A stretch of 64,000 nt of DNA, from the NCBI GenBank assembly GCA_963813435.1, contig CAWEYY010000002.1, positions 186,001 through 250,000 on the forward strand, given 5' to 3'. The notes beneath the pieces were generated by a model that saw only the letters and a list, made by a program, of their open reading frames with translations, was not told where the DNA came from and searched no databases. This DNA is from AC-32 sp963813435. GTDB taxonomy: Bacteria > Actinomycetota > Thermoleophilia > Gaiellales > Gaiellaceae. Below are positions 32,933 through 41,695 of this stretch, piece after piece. The translations under genes and the position numbers were made by a program. Position 1 is the stretch's first letter. Every line of letters begins with the position of its first letter.

Positions 32933-33550
32933 CTAGACCGGCGGGATATCGGGAACGATGCGGCCGTCCGGCGCGAGCTTTGCGTTCCAGCTCGTGAACA
33001 TCGCCTCCACGTCGCCGGGATCCTGCCCGCGGTCCTCCAGGCGGACCGGCTGGCCAGAGTCGGGAGTGATGCGGTACTGGTACCACGAGATCTCCCACGC
33101 GACGGTGAGCACGACCTCACTGTTGACCCCGGAGAGCGGGACGATGCTCGCCTTCGGCTGGCCGAGGCTCTTGGCGAGTCCGGCTACCGTGCGGCGGAAC
33201 GCGCTCGCGTTGAAGAGGTCAGCCGCCTCGACCATCGCGAGCTCGGGCCCGGAGAGCCGGCGGAGGATTGGTTCATCCACCACCGGCTCGGCCACGGGCT
33301 TGCGGGGCTCAAACAGCGCAGCGAGCGGGCCGAGCCTCCGGCGGCGGCGCGAGTCGACCACGAGGGGCGACGTCGGGCTGCCTTCCTTCAGCCAGCCGTG
33401 CTCGAGCGCGATTTCCTGGCACAGCGGGCAGACGTCGAGAAAGCTCTCGCCGTCGGGCGAATACCGGACCGAACGCTCGCCCACGAGAAGCGTCCGCTCG
33501 CAGATCGCGCACGAGCGCGCCGCGAGAACAGCCTGCCGGGAGATCCGCAT
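32933..33550 (-). CDS. Hypothetical protein with N-terminal zinc knuckles
   Basis: A 205-residue protein. Cysteine pairs C-x2-C at about 14-17 (CAICERTLLVGE) and about 41-44 (CPLCQE) form a treble-clef or ribbon-like zinc site. A Pro-rich linker follows, then a C-terminal domain (NASAFRRTVAGLAKSLGQPK, EISWYQYRITPDSGQ) of mixed alpha/beta pattern. Family not recognised. It lies 28 bases after the EF-G paralogue start region, on the same strand, so it is co-oriented with a translation-factor-like gene. Confidence 0.75.
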   Translation of the reverse strand: MRISRQAVLAARSCAICERTLLVGERSVRYSPDGESFLDVCPLCQEIALEHGWLKEGSPTSPLVVDSRRRRRLGPLAALFEPRKPVAEPVVDEPILRRLSGPELAMVEAADLFNASAFRRTVAGLAKSLGQPKASIVPLSGVNSEVVLTVAWEISWYQYRITPDSGQPVRLEDRGQDPGDVEAMFTSWNAKLAPDGRIVPDIPPV

Positions 33551-33578
33551 CGGGAGACCCTAGCGCAGCCGAAAGGGG

Positions 33579-35627
33579 CTAGACCGTCGCCTCCTCCTGC
33601 TCTTCCTTCGACTCCTCGATGATCTTCTGGGCGATATGGGTTGGCACTTCCTCGTAGCGCAGGAAGTGCATGTGGTAGTCGCCGCGCCCTCCGGTGAGCG
33701 AGGTCAGCGCCTGCGAGTAGGTGAGGATTTCCGCCATCGGGACCTCGGCCTTGATCGAGGTCATGCCGCCACGAGGCTCCATCCCCTGCAGGCGGCCGCG
33801 GCGAGAGTTGAGGTCGCCGTTGACCGCGCCGACCGTGTCGTCGGGGACGGCCACCTCCACCTCCATGATCGGCTCGAGCAGGACCGGGTTGGCCTTCTGG
33901 TAGGCCTCCTTGAACGCCATCGAGCCGGCGATCTTGAACGCCATCTCCGAGGAGTCGACCTGGTGCTGCTGGCCGTCGACGAGACGCACGCGGATGCCCT
34001 GCACCGGCGCGCCGGCGAGCTCGCCGTGCTCCATCGCCTCCTGGATGCCCTTGTCGACCGCCGGGCGGAAGCTCTGCTGGATCACGCCGCCGACGATCTC
34101 GTCCACGAACTCGTAGCCCGAGCGCTCGGGTAGCGGCTCGATCACGATCGCGCAGTCGCCGAACTGTCCGCGGCCGCCGGTCTGCTTCTTGTAGCGGTGC
34201 CTGGCACGCGCCTCCTTGCGGATCGTCTCTAGGTACGGCACGCGCGGCTGGTGGAGTTCGACCTCGACGCCGAACCGGCCCTTGAGGCGGTCGACTGCGA
34301 CCTCGACGTGCATCTGGCTCATCCCCGAGAGCAGCTGCTCGCCGGTCTGCGGGTCCCGCCGCAGGACGAGCGTGGGGTCCTCCTCGGCCAGGCGCCGAAG
34401 CGAGGTGCCGACCTTCTCCTCGTCGCCCTTGGCCTTCGGCGTGATCGCGAAGCTCATGACCGGCTCGGGGAAGTCGAGCTTCGGCACGTCGACCTCGTGC
34501 TCGGCATCGAGCAGCAGATCGCCCGTCGTCGTCTCCTTCAGCTTGGCGACCGCGCCGATGTCGCCCGGGCCGAACTCGGTCGCCTGTTCGTGGTCCTTGC
34601 CCTGGAGCTCGAGCAGCTGTCCAACGCGCTCCTTGCCGCGTGACCGTGCGTTCACGAGCGTCGAGTCGGAGGTCAGCTCGCCGGCGAGGACGCGGAAGAG
34701 GTTGATCCGGCCCGCGAACGGGTCGGCGACAGTCTTGAAGACGAACACCGCGGTGCCGGCGCCGTCGACGTCGACCGCGGGCGGGCGCTTGGCCGGCGAG
34801 GGGACACCCTCGACCAGCAGGTCGAGCAGCGCCGTTGTGCCGAGATTCTTCGTGGCGACCCCGCACGCGACCGGGAACAGCTCGCCGCGCGTCACCGCGT
34901 CCTTGAGGGCGTGCGCGACCTCCTCTTCGCCGAGCTCCTCGCCCTCGAGGTAACGCTCCATCAGCGACTCGTCGGTCTCGACGACCGCGTCGAGCAGCTT
35001 CTCCCGGTACTCGGCGACGGTGTCGGCCATCTCGGCCGGAATCTCGGTCGGCCCGCCCTCGCGCTCGCCCTCGGGGCTCGTGTACGCCTTTAGGTGGAGG
35101 ACATCGACGATGCCGGTCAGCTCGTGCTCGCTCCCGATCGGGAGGTTCACGGCGACGCAGCGCTCGGAGAGGTGCGTCCGGAACTGCTCGAGCGCGCGGT
35201 AGAAGTCGGCCCGCTCGCGGTCGAGCATGTTGATGAAGACCACGCGTGGAAGGTCGAGCTCGTCGGAGCGCTCCCAGACGCGCGTCGTCTGCACCTCAAC
35301 GCCCATGACGGCGCTCGCCACGACGAGCGCGCCCTCGACCACGCGCAATGCGGCGATCGTGTCCCCGCCGAAGCCCGGGTCGCCCGGGGCGTCGATCAGG
35401 TTGATCTTGCGGCCCTGCCACTCGCAGTGGCAGAGCGAGGCGGCCAGCGACATCTGCCTGCGTTGCTCGTCCTCGTCCCAGTCTGAGGTGGTCGTGCCCT
35501 GCTCGACGGTGCCGAGCCGGTTGATCGCGCCGGACTGGAACAGCATCGCCTCGACGAGCGAGGTCTTCCCCGTGCCGCGGTGGCCGACGACGGCGACGTT
35601 GCGGATCTTCGCTGCTTCGGTGGGCAT
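33579..35627 (-). CDS. EF-G-like translation GTPase, divergent paralogue
   Basis: The 682 residues have the EF-G domain order: G domain, domain II, III, IV (TGGRGQFGDCAIVIEP) and V (NSRRGRLQGMEPRGG). The G motifs depart from true EF-G. G1 is GHRGTGKT (EF-G has AHIDAGKT), the G3 catalytic His is Asp (DAPGDPGF), and G4 is NMLD instead of NKxD. This fits the EF-G2/FusA2-like group of unknown function rather than the housekeeping factor, which should be encoded elsewhere with EF-Tu. GTP hydrolysis may be slow or altered. Confidence 0.9.
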   Translation of the reverse strand: MPTEAAKIRNVAVVGHRGTGKTSLVEAMLFQSGAINRLGTVEQGTTTSDWDEDEQRRQMSLAASLCHCEWQGRKINLIDAPGDPGFGGDTIAALRVVEGALVVASAVMGVEVQTTRVWERSDELDLPRVVFINMLDRERADFYRALEQFRTHLSERCVAVNLPIGSEHELTGIVDVLHLKAYTSPEGEREGGPTEIPAEMADTVAEYREKLLDAVVETDESLMERYLEGEELGEEEVAHALKDAVTRGELFPVACGVATKNLGTTALLDLLVEGVPSPAKRPPAVDVDGAGTAVFVFKTVADPFAGRINLFRVLAGELTSDSTLVNARSRGKERVGQLLELQGKDHEQATEFGPGDIGAVAKLKETTTGDLLLDAEHEVDVPKLDFPEPVMSFAITPKAKGDEEKVGTSLRRLAEEDPTLVLRRDPQTGEQLLSGMSQMHVEVAVDRLKGRFGVEVELHQPRVPYLETIRKEARARHRYKKQTGGRGQFGDCAIVIEPLPERSGYEFVDEIVGGVIQQSFRPAVDKGIQEAMEHGELAGAPVQGIRVRLVDGQQHQVDSSEMAFKIAGSMAFKEAYQKANPVLLEPIMEVEVAVPDDTVGAVNGDLNSRRGRLQGMEPRGGMTSIKAEVPMAEILTYSQALTSLTGGRGDYHMHFLRYEEVPTHIAQKIIEESKEEQEEATV

Positions 35628-35699
35628 GTTGGCGGGCTCCTCCTGGGACGTGGGTTCGAGGTCGATCTTAGCGTCGGTGGGCCTCTATCCTCAGCTGCC

Positions 35700-37115
35700 A
35701 TGTGGTGGCGCAACGCGGTCGTCTACCAGATCTACCCGCGCTCGTTTCAGGACTCGGACGGGGACGGCGTCGGCGACCTCCGCGGGATCACGCGCCGGCT
35801 CGATCACCTCGCCTACCTGGGAGTCGACGCATTCTGGCTCTCGCCGATCTACCCCTCCCCGCTCGCCGACTTCGGCTACGACGTCTCCGACTACACCGCC
35901 GTCGACCCCGTCTTCGGGAGCCTCGAGGATCTCGACCGCCTCGTCCGCGAGGCGCACGCGCGCAGCCTGCGAGTGCTGCTCGACCTCGTCCCCTCGCACA
36001 CCTCGATCAAGCACCCGTGGTTCCGCGAGCACCCCGACCGCTATATCTGGTCTCCCGCCGACGGGCCGCCGAACAACTGGCGCTCGGTGTTCGGCGGCAG
36101 CGCCTGGAGTCTCGACGAGCGCAGCGGCCGATGGTACCTGCACACCTTCTACCCGGAGCAGCCCGACCTGAACTGGCGCAACCCGGAGGTGGTGCGCGCG
36201 ATGCAGGGAGTCGTACGCTTCTGGCTCGACCGCGGCGTGGACGGTTTCCGCGTCGACGCGGTCAACGTGGTCATCAAGGACGCCGATCTACGCGACGACC
36301 CGCCCTCCTCGGGCCGCTTCCCGCTGCCGCTCGTAGGCGAGGCAGCCGAGCTCGACCATGTCCACTCCGCCAACCGACCGGAGGTGGTCGAGGCGCTGGC
36401 GGCCATGCGCGAGGCGGCCGGGGAAGCCCTCCTCGTCGGCGAGGTCTTCCTCGGAACGGCGGAGTACCCGCGCTACCTCGAGCATCTCGACCTCGTCTTC
36501 GCCTTCGAGTTGCTCTTCTCGCCGTGGGAGGAGCGCTCGCTCCGCGCCGCAATCGGGCCGGCCTCGGAGCTCGGCCGCGTCGCCTGGGTGCTCTCGAACC
36601 ACGACTTCGAGCGGCTGGCCACGCGGGTTGGTGCGGAGAACGTCCGCGCGGCCGCGCTCCTGCTCCTGACTCTGCCTGGAGCGGCGTTCGTCTACCAGGG
36701 CGACGAGCTCGGCCTGCCGAACGGACCGGGCGCAGACCCGCCCTTCGACCGCGCCGGGCGCGACCCGCTGCGCCATCCGATGCAGTGGGACGGAACTGCC
36801 GGCGGCGGATTTAGCACAGGCCGCCCGTGGCTACCGACGATCGACCCGGCGCAGCGAAACGTCGAGGCCCAGCGCGGCGACCCCGGCTCGCTGCTCGAGC
36901 TCTACCGGCGGTTGATCGCCCTCAGGCGCGAGCTCCGCGGCGGCTTGCGGCTGCTCGAAGCCGAGCCGGGCGTCGTGGCCTACGAGCGAGGCGGACACAC
37001 CGTCGCGATCAACACGACCGCGCAACCACGCCAGGCACCCGCCGGGGAGGTCGTGCTCGCGACGCACGAAGGTGCAGGCCTTCCGCCCCGTGCAGGTCTG
37101 ATCGTCAAGACGTAG
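35700..37115 (+). CDS. GH13 alpha-glucosidase (oligo-1,6/maltase type)
   Basis: A 471-residue glycoside hydrolase from the ATG at 35700 (MWWRNAVVYQIYPRSF). Catalytic residues are visible: nucleophile Asp about 186 (DGFRVDAVN), acid/base Glu about 248 (LLVGEVFL) and transition-state Asp about 302 (LSNHDFERL). The calcium-type loop DSDGDGVGDLRG is present. No signal peptide, so it acts inside the cell on imported oligosaccharides. It precedes the ATPase gene by 11 bases and faces the permease/binding-protein genes, so the unit imports and cleaves an alpha-glucoside. Confidence 0.95.
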   Translation: MWWRNAVVYQIYPRSFQDSDGDGVGDLRGITRRLDHLAYLGVDAFWLSPIYPSPLADFGYDVSDYTAVDPVFGSLEDLDRLVREAHARSLRVLLDLVPSHTSIKHPWFREHPDRYIWSPADGPPNNWRSVFGGSAWSLDERSGRWYLHTFYPEQPDLNWRNPEVVRAMQGVVRFWLDRGVDGFRVDAVNVVIKDADLRDDPPSSGRFPLPLVGEAAELDHVHSANRPEVVEALAAMREAAGEALLVGEVFLGTAEYPRYLEHLDLVFAFELLFSPWEERSLRAAIGPASELGRVAWVLSNHDFERLATRVGAENVRAAALLLLTLPGAAFVYQGDELGLPNGPGADPPFDRAGRDPLRHPMQWDGTAGGGFSTGRPWLPTIDPAQRNVEAQRGDPGSLLELYRRLIALRRELRGGLRLLEAEPGVVAYERGGHTVAINTTAQPRQAPAGEVVLATHEGAGLPPRAGLIVKT

Positions 37116-37126
37116 GCTTTCTCGAA

Positions 37127-38317
37127 ATGGCCGAGATCGAGTACGACAGCGTCTCGAAGATCTACGGCGACGGAACGGAGGCCGTCCGGGACCTCGACCT
37201 CTCAATCCAGGACGGCGAGCTGATGGTGCTCGTCGGCCCCTCCGGCTGCGGCAAGACGACCGCGCTGCGCATGCTCGCCGGCCTCGAGGAGATCAGCGAC
37301 GGCGAGATCCGCATCGGCGACCGAATCGTCAACGACCTGACGCCGAAGGACCGCGACGTCGCGATGGTCTTCCAGAGCTACGCGCTCTACCCGCACATGA
37401 CCGTCGAGCAGAACCTCGCCTTCGGCCTCAAGCTGCGCAAACTGCCGAAGAAGGAGGTGCAGGAGCGCGTCCACCGCGCCGCGAAGGTCCTGCAGATCGA
37501 GGAGTTCCTCAAGCGCAAGCCACGGGCGCTCTCCGGCGGCCAGCGCCAGCGCGTCGCGATGGGCCGCGCGATCGTGCGCGAGCCGCAGGCCTTCCTGATG
37601 GACGAGCCGCTCTCGAACCTCGACGCGAAGCTGCGGGTGCAGATGCGCGCCGAGATCCACCAGCTGCAGCGCCGGCTTGGCGTCACGACCATCTACGTCA
37701 CCCACGACCAGGTCGAGGCGATGACGATGGGCGACCGCGTCGCCGTCATGAACGCGGGACACCTACAGCAGGTCGACACGCCGCAGGTGCTCTACGACCA
37801 CCCGGTCAACGAGTTCGTCGCCGGCTTCATCGGCTCGCCGTCGATCAATCTGGTCGAGTCGCAGCTCGCCCGGAGCAACGGCAGCCTCCAGGTCAACCTC
37901 GGCGAGCACAAGCTGACCGTCGATGACCAGCTCGCTCGCAACCGCTCGGGCCTCGGCAACTACGTCGGCAAGACGGTCATCCTCGGGATCCGGCCGGAGG
38001 ACTTCGAGGACGCGAGCATCGAATCGGATGCGCCTGCCGATCGCCGCATCAAGACCACGGCCAAACTCACCGAGCCCCTCGGCTCAGAGGTGCTCGTCCA
38101 CTTCGGCACCGAGGCGACCGCCGTCGTCTCGAGCGCCGCCGCCGCAGACGCCGGCGAGGACGCCGACATCCGTCTCGGCGAGGAAGACGAGGTGACGACG
38201 CGCCTGATCGCGCGCGTCAGCCCCAAGAGCCGCATCGCCGTCGGGGGCGAGATCGAGCTGGCCGTCGATACGAGCCGCCTCTACTTCTTCGATCCCGAGA
38301 CCCGCGCAGCGGTCTAA
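37127..38317 (+). CDS. Sugar ABC transporter ATPase (MsmK/UgpC/MalK type)
   Basis: A 396-residue ATPase with Walker A GPSGCGKTT, Q-loop VFQSYALYPHMTV, signature LSGGQRQRVAMGRAI, Walker B AFLMDEPLSNLD and switch THDQVEAM. The C-terminal regulatory TOBE/OB extension (from about 240) is typical of carbohydrate importers and often lets one ATPase serve several systems. It is co-oriented with the glucosidase, and its stop overlaps the stop of the MalG-like permease on the other strand. Confidence 0.96.
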   Translation: MAEIEYDSVSKIYGDGTEAVRDLDLSIQDGELMVLVGPSGCGKTTALRMLAGLEEISDGEIRIGDRIVNDLTPKDRDVAMVFQSYALYPHMTVEQNLAFGLKLRKLPKKEVQERVHRAAKVLQIEEFLKRKPRALSGGQRQRVAMGRAIVREPQAFLMDEPLSNLDAKLRVQMRAEIHQLQRRLGVTTIYVTHDQVEAMTMGDRVAVMNAGHLQQVDTPQVLYDHPVNEFVAGFIGSPSINLVESQLARSNGSLQVNLGEHKLTVDDQLARNRSGLGNYVGKTVILGIRPEDFEDASIESDAPADRRIKTTAKLTEPLGSEVLVHFGTEATAVVSSAAAADAGEDADIRLGEEDEVTTRLIARVSPKSRIAVGGEIELAVDTSRLYFFDPETRAAV

Positions 38318-39255
38318 CCCTTGACCGCGCCGGCGGTGAGGCCGGCGAGGATGCGCTTCTGCAGGACCAACGTCGCGACGATCAGCGGCAGCGTCACGAC
38401 GATCGTCGCGGCCATCACCGTCCCCCACGGGAACTGGAAGGCGTTCCCGCTCGAGCCGGTGAAGGACGTGATCGCGACCGGGACCGTGTAATGGCCCGGC
38501 GACTGGATGAACGAGACCGCGTAGAGGTACTCGTTCCACGCCGCGATGAATGCGAGCAGTCCCGTCGTGACGAGCCCAGGGGCGATCAGCGGCAGCAGCA
38601 CCTTCCAGAAGACCTGTAGCGGCGTCGCGCCGTCCACGTAGGCTGCCTCCTCGAGGTCGCCCGGGAGTGCGCGCATGAAGCTCGTCAGCACCCAGATCGT
38701 GAACGGGAGGGTGAAGATCAGGTAGCTGAAGACGAGCGCCCACGGCGTGTCGTACAGCTTCGGGAAGTGGATCGGCCCCACGATGTGGAAGCCGCTGAAC
38801 ATCGTGTACAGCGCCCCGAGGATTGCGATCTGCGGGAAGATCGTCATCGAGAGCATCAGGTAGAGCACGAACGACTTCCCCCGGAAGCGGAAGCGGCCGA
38901 GGGCGTAGGCGGCAAGCGAACCGATTGACAGCGAGATCAGCGTCACCGAGCCGGCGACGATCGTCGAGTTGAGCAGCGCCTTCCGGAAGAAGCTCGAGGT
39001 GAGCGCATCGTGGAAGTGCGCCCAGGTCGGGTGGCTCGGGAAGTACTGGATCGGCGTGCTGAAGAGCTGCGGATCGGGAGTGATGGCCGAGCGCAGCGCC
39101 CAGTAGAACGGGAAGAGCGCGTACACGGCGATCGCGAGGATCAGGATCCAGAACGGCACCCTCACCAGCACGCGACCCAGCGGGCTGCGGCGGAGGCGGA
39201 CCGAACGTGAGACCGGACGAATCGCGGCCCGAGTGGTCTCCGCGGCAGTGCTCAT
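38314..39255 (-). CDS. Sugar ABC transporter permease (MalG type)
   Basis: A 313-residue permease with six hydrophobic segments. The EAA loop that docks with the ATPase reads EAAYVDGATPLQVFWKVLLP and is complete. It is the last gene of the binding protein-MalF-MalG transcript. Its start overlaps the MalF stop by 4 bp. Confidence 0.95.
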   Translation of the reverse strand: MSTAAETTRAAIRPVSRSVRLRRSPLGRVLVRVPFWILILAIAVYALFPFYWALRSAITPDPQLFSTPIQYFPSHPTWAHFHDALTSSFFRKALLNSTIVAGSVTLISLSIGSLAAYALGRFRFRGKSFVLYLMLSMTIFPQIAILGALYTMFSGFHIVGPIHFPKLYDTPWALVFSYLIFTLPFTIWVLTSFMRALPGDLEEAAYVDGATPLQVFWKVLLPLIAPGLVTTGLLAFIAAWNEYLYAVSFIQSPGHYTVPVAITSFTGSSGNAFQFPWGTVMAATIVVTLPLIVATLVLQKRILAGLTAGAVKG

Positions 39256-40184
39256 TGCTCGCTCACCCGCACGAAGGTGACGTAGATGACGACGAACACC
39301 GAGATGATCAGGAAGATCGCGACGCTGACGGCCGCGCCGTATCCGACGTGCCCGTCCTGGACGATCACCCCCTGATCGTAGACGGCCATTGACTGCGCGC
39401 CGAGTCGGTTCCCGAAGAAGACGGCGAAGACGTCGAAGACCCGCAGCGCGTCAAGCGTGCGGAAGATCAGCGCCACGAGGATCGCAGGCCGCAGCAGGGG
39501 CAGGGTGATGCGCCAGAACTGCTGCAACTGGTTCGCCCCGTCGACCGACGCCGCTTCGTAGAGGTCGTTCGGGATCACCTGCATGCCGGCCAGCAGCAGC
39601 AGCGCGACGAACGGCGTCGTCTTCCAGATGTCGACCGCGGAGACCGCGGCGAGCTGGGTCCCAGGGTCGGCGATCCACGCGTGCGGGTGCGAGAGGATGT
39701 GCGTCCGCATACCGAGGTCGTTGACGACGCCGTAGGTGTCATCGAGCATCCACAGCCACATCTTCGCGGCGACGACCGTCGGGATCGCCCAGGGCACGAG
39801 CATGATGGCCCGCATCACACCCCGACCCTTGAAGTGCGAGTTGACGACGAGCGCGATGATCAGGCCGAGGAGGAACTCGAGCGAGACGGTGATCACCGTG
39901 AACTTGATCGTCAGGACGACGGTGTCCCGGAAGATCGTGTCGTGGACGAGGGTGTGGTAGTTGTCGAGCCCGACCCACTTCGTGGGCGTGATGCCGGCCA
40001 GGAACTCCTGGTTCGTGAAGCTCTGATAGACCGTCTTGCCGAGCGGGTAGATCGCGACGAACGCGACGACGGCGAGCGCGGGGACGAGCAGGAGCCAGGC
40101 GAGGCGCGTCTGCCGACGCTGGAGCTTTGTGCGGCGGCGGCGACCGCGCCGCGGAACCGGGGCTGGGGTGGCTGCCGAGCTCAC
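39252..40184 (-). CDS. Sugar ABC transporter permease (MalF type)
   Basis: A 310-residue permease. A basic N-terminus (RRGRRRRTKLQRRQTR) is followed by about six helices, and the EAA motif reads EAASVDGANQLQQFWRITLP. It forms the channel with the MalG-type subunit. A perfect hairpin (40195-40224) separates it from the upstream binding-protein gene. Confidence 0.95.
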   Translation of the reverse strand: MSSAATPAPVPRRGRRRRTKLQRRQTRLAWLLLVPALAVVAFVAIYPLGKTVYQSFTNQEFLAGITPTKWVGLDNYHTLVHDTIFRDTVVLTIKFTVITVSLEFLLGLIIALVVNSHFKGRGVMRAIMLVPWAIPTVVAAKMWLWMLDDTYGVVNDLGMRTHILSHPHAWIADPGTQLAAVSAVDIWKTTPFVALLLLAGMQVIPNDLYEAASVDGANQLQQFWRITLPLLRPAILVALIFRTLDALRVFDVFAVFFGNRLGAQSMAVYDQGVIVQDGHVGYGAAVSVAIFLIISVFVVIYVTFVRVSEQ

Positions 40185-40194
40185 GAGTCGAGGT

Positions 40195-40224
40195 GAGGGA
40201 GGATGACAGGTGCCATCCTCCCTC
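40195..40224 (-). other. Intercistronic stem-loop between binding-protein and permease genes
   Basis: Perfect 10-bp arms GAGGGAGGAT / ATCCTCCCTC (11 with the next G-C) around a loop of about 10 bases. No T-run follows on the minus strand. In sugar ABC operons such hairpins commonly protect the upstream binding-protein mRNA or reduce read-through, giving more binding protein than permease. Function here is inferred. Confidence 0.6.
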
Positions 40225-40244
40225 GTTTCGTCAGGCCGTGCGGC

Positions 40245-41600
40245 CTACTTGGACTTCAGGATCTGCTGCAGCCTCGACTTGATCTGAGGCAGCACCTGGC
40301 TCGCCGGTGTGCCGGTGAGGATCTGGTTGATGCCCTGGTAGACGACCTTCGAGGCTTCGTTGTAGTGCGTCCCGAGGAACTTGGCGGGCCGCGTCACCCG
40401 AGCCACGCTCGCGATCGCGGGCTTCAGATACGGGTTCGCCTTGACGACCGCCTTGTTCTTCGCAACCGACACGATCGTCGGCACGTTCGAGTTGGTGATC
40501 GCGTCGAACTTCTCGACCGCCGGGCTCGTCATGTAGCGGACGAACTCGATCGTGGCGGCCTTGTGCTTCGAGAACTTCGAGACCGCGAGCTGCCAGCCGC
40601 CGACGGTGCCGACGGACTTCCCCCCCGAGCCGTGCGGAAGCACCGTAACGGCGAACTTGCCCTTCACCTTCGAGCCGGTCGTGGCCCCGATCCCGTACTG
40701 GTACGGCCAGTTGCGCGCGAAGGCAGCGTCGCCGTTGTCGAAGGCGTGCTCGGTCTGGTCTTCCTGGTACGTCGTCACGCCGGCAGGCGTGGTCTTGCCG
40801 ATCTGCGTGCGGAACGCATCCAGGATCGTCCGAGCCTTCGCGTTGTTGATCGTGACCTTGCCGTTGTCGATGAGGTTGCCGCCGCCCGCGGACGCGATCC
40901 ACTCGAGCGCGTTGCAGGTGAGGCCCTCGTAGGCGTTGCCCTGGAAGACGAAGCCGCTGAAGTTCGGGTTCGAGCTCCGCTCGCCGTCCTGGATCTTCTT
41001 CGCCATCGCGAAGAGGCTGCTCCAGGTCTTTGGCGGCGCCTTGTAGCCGTACTTCTTCAGCAGATCGGTGCGGTAGTAGAGGATTCCGTAGTCGCCGAAC
41101 CACGGCATCGCCACCAGCTTCCCCTTGATGGTGTCGTTGGCGACGATGCTGGCCAGGTGGAGCTTCGACTGCTTGCCGAGCTTCGGCTTCAGGTTGACCA
41201 GGTACGGCGCGAAGGCCCCCGGCCATACGACATCGATCATCGCCACGTCGATCGACGACGACTTCGACGAGAACGCCCGCGCGAGCTGCGAGTACGCCTG
41301 GTCGGATGCCGCCGGGTGCGGCTCGACGGTGACCTTGATTCCGGTGTCGTGCGTGAACCGCTTGGCGAGTCTCGTGTCGCGAACGTGACCGTTCCCGACC
41401 GAGTCGCCGACGAACGTGATCTTCTGTCCGTGGTACTTCTTCCTGATCGCGGCGGCGTTCGGCACCTTGGGTGCCACGATCGCCGCTGCTGCTTGTGCGT
41501 GGCTCGCCTTCTTGCTACCGGCGGCGGCGACGCTGAAGGAGACGATGAGCGCGAGGACACCCACCGCTCCCGCGATGATCAGCAGTCTGCGGTGTTTCAC
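40245..41600 (-). CDS. Sugar-binding protein of ABC transporter
   Basis: A 451-residue extracellular solute-binding family 1 protein. The signal (LLIIAGAVGVLALIVSFSVAAA) has no lipobox at the usual position (AAAGSKKAS), so it is probably held by an uncleaved helix. Typical features are YHGQKITFVGDSVGNG, DVAMIDVVWPGAFAPYL, VAMPWFGDYGILYYRTDLL and VGGWQLAVSKFSKHK. Aromatic residues such as these usually stack on sugar rings. The neighbouring intracellular alpha-glucosidase suggests an alpha-linked oligosaccharide such as maltose or trehalose. Confidence 0.93.
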   Translation of the reverse strand: MKHRRLLIIAGAVGVLALIVSFSVAAAGSKKASHAQAAAAIVAPKVPNAAAIRKKYHGQKITFVGDSVGNGHVRDTRLAKRFTHDTGIKVTVEPHPAASDQAYSQLARAFSSKSSSIDVAMIDVVWPGAFAPYLVNLKPKLGKQSKLHLASIVANDTIKGKLVAMPWFGDYGILYYRTDLLKKYGYKAPPKTWSSLFAMAKKIQDGERSSNPNFSGFVFQGNAYEGLTCNALEWIASAGGGNLIDNGKVTINNAKARTILDAFRTQIGKTTPAGVTTYQEDQTEHAFDNGDAAFARNWPYQYGIGATTGSKVKGKFAVTVLPHGSGGKSVGTVGGWQLAVSKFSKHKAATIEFVRYMTSPAVEKFDAITNSNVPTIVSVAKNKAVVKANPYLKPAIASVARVTRPAKFLGTHYNEASKVVYQGINQILTGTPASQVLPQIKSRLQQILKSK

Positions 41601-41640
41601 TCTCCCACTTCCTTTCGCTAGACCCCTCTAAGCACTCGAC

Positions 41641-41669
41641 AAGTTGAACGTCCGGCGTGTCGGTGTCAA
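41641..41669 (-). promoter_or_regulatory. Candidate sigma-A-type promoter of the sugar-uptake operon
   Basis: Minus-strand TTGACA (41669-41664), a 17-base spacer, then CAACTT (41646-41641) as a weak -10. It lies about 40 bases upstream of the binding-protein start. CGACA...TGTCG half-sites flank the spacer and could form an operator for a LacI-type repressor, but none is encoded here. Confidence 0.45.
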
Positions 41670-41695
41670 GCGGAAGAGTACGGACTTGGACTGCG

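Noticed and set aside
33579..35627. Housekeeping fusA.
   Set aside because: The GTPase motifs differ from true EF-G at catalytic positions, and no rpsL, rpsG or tuf gene is adjacent.
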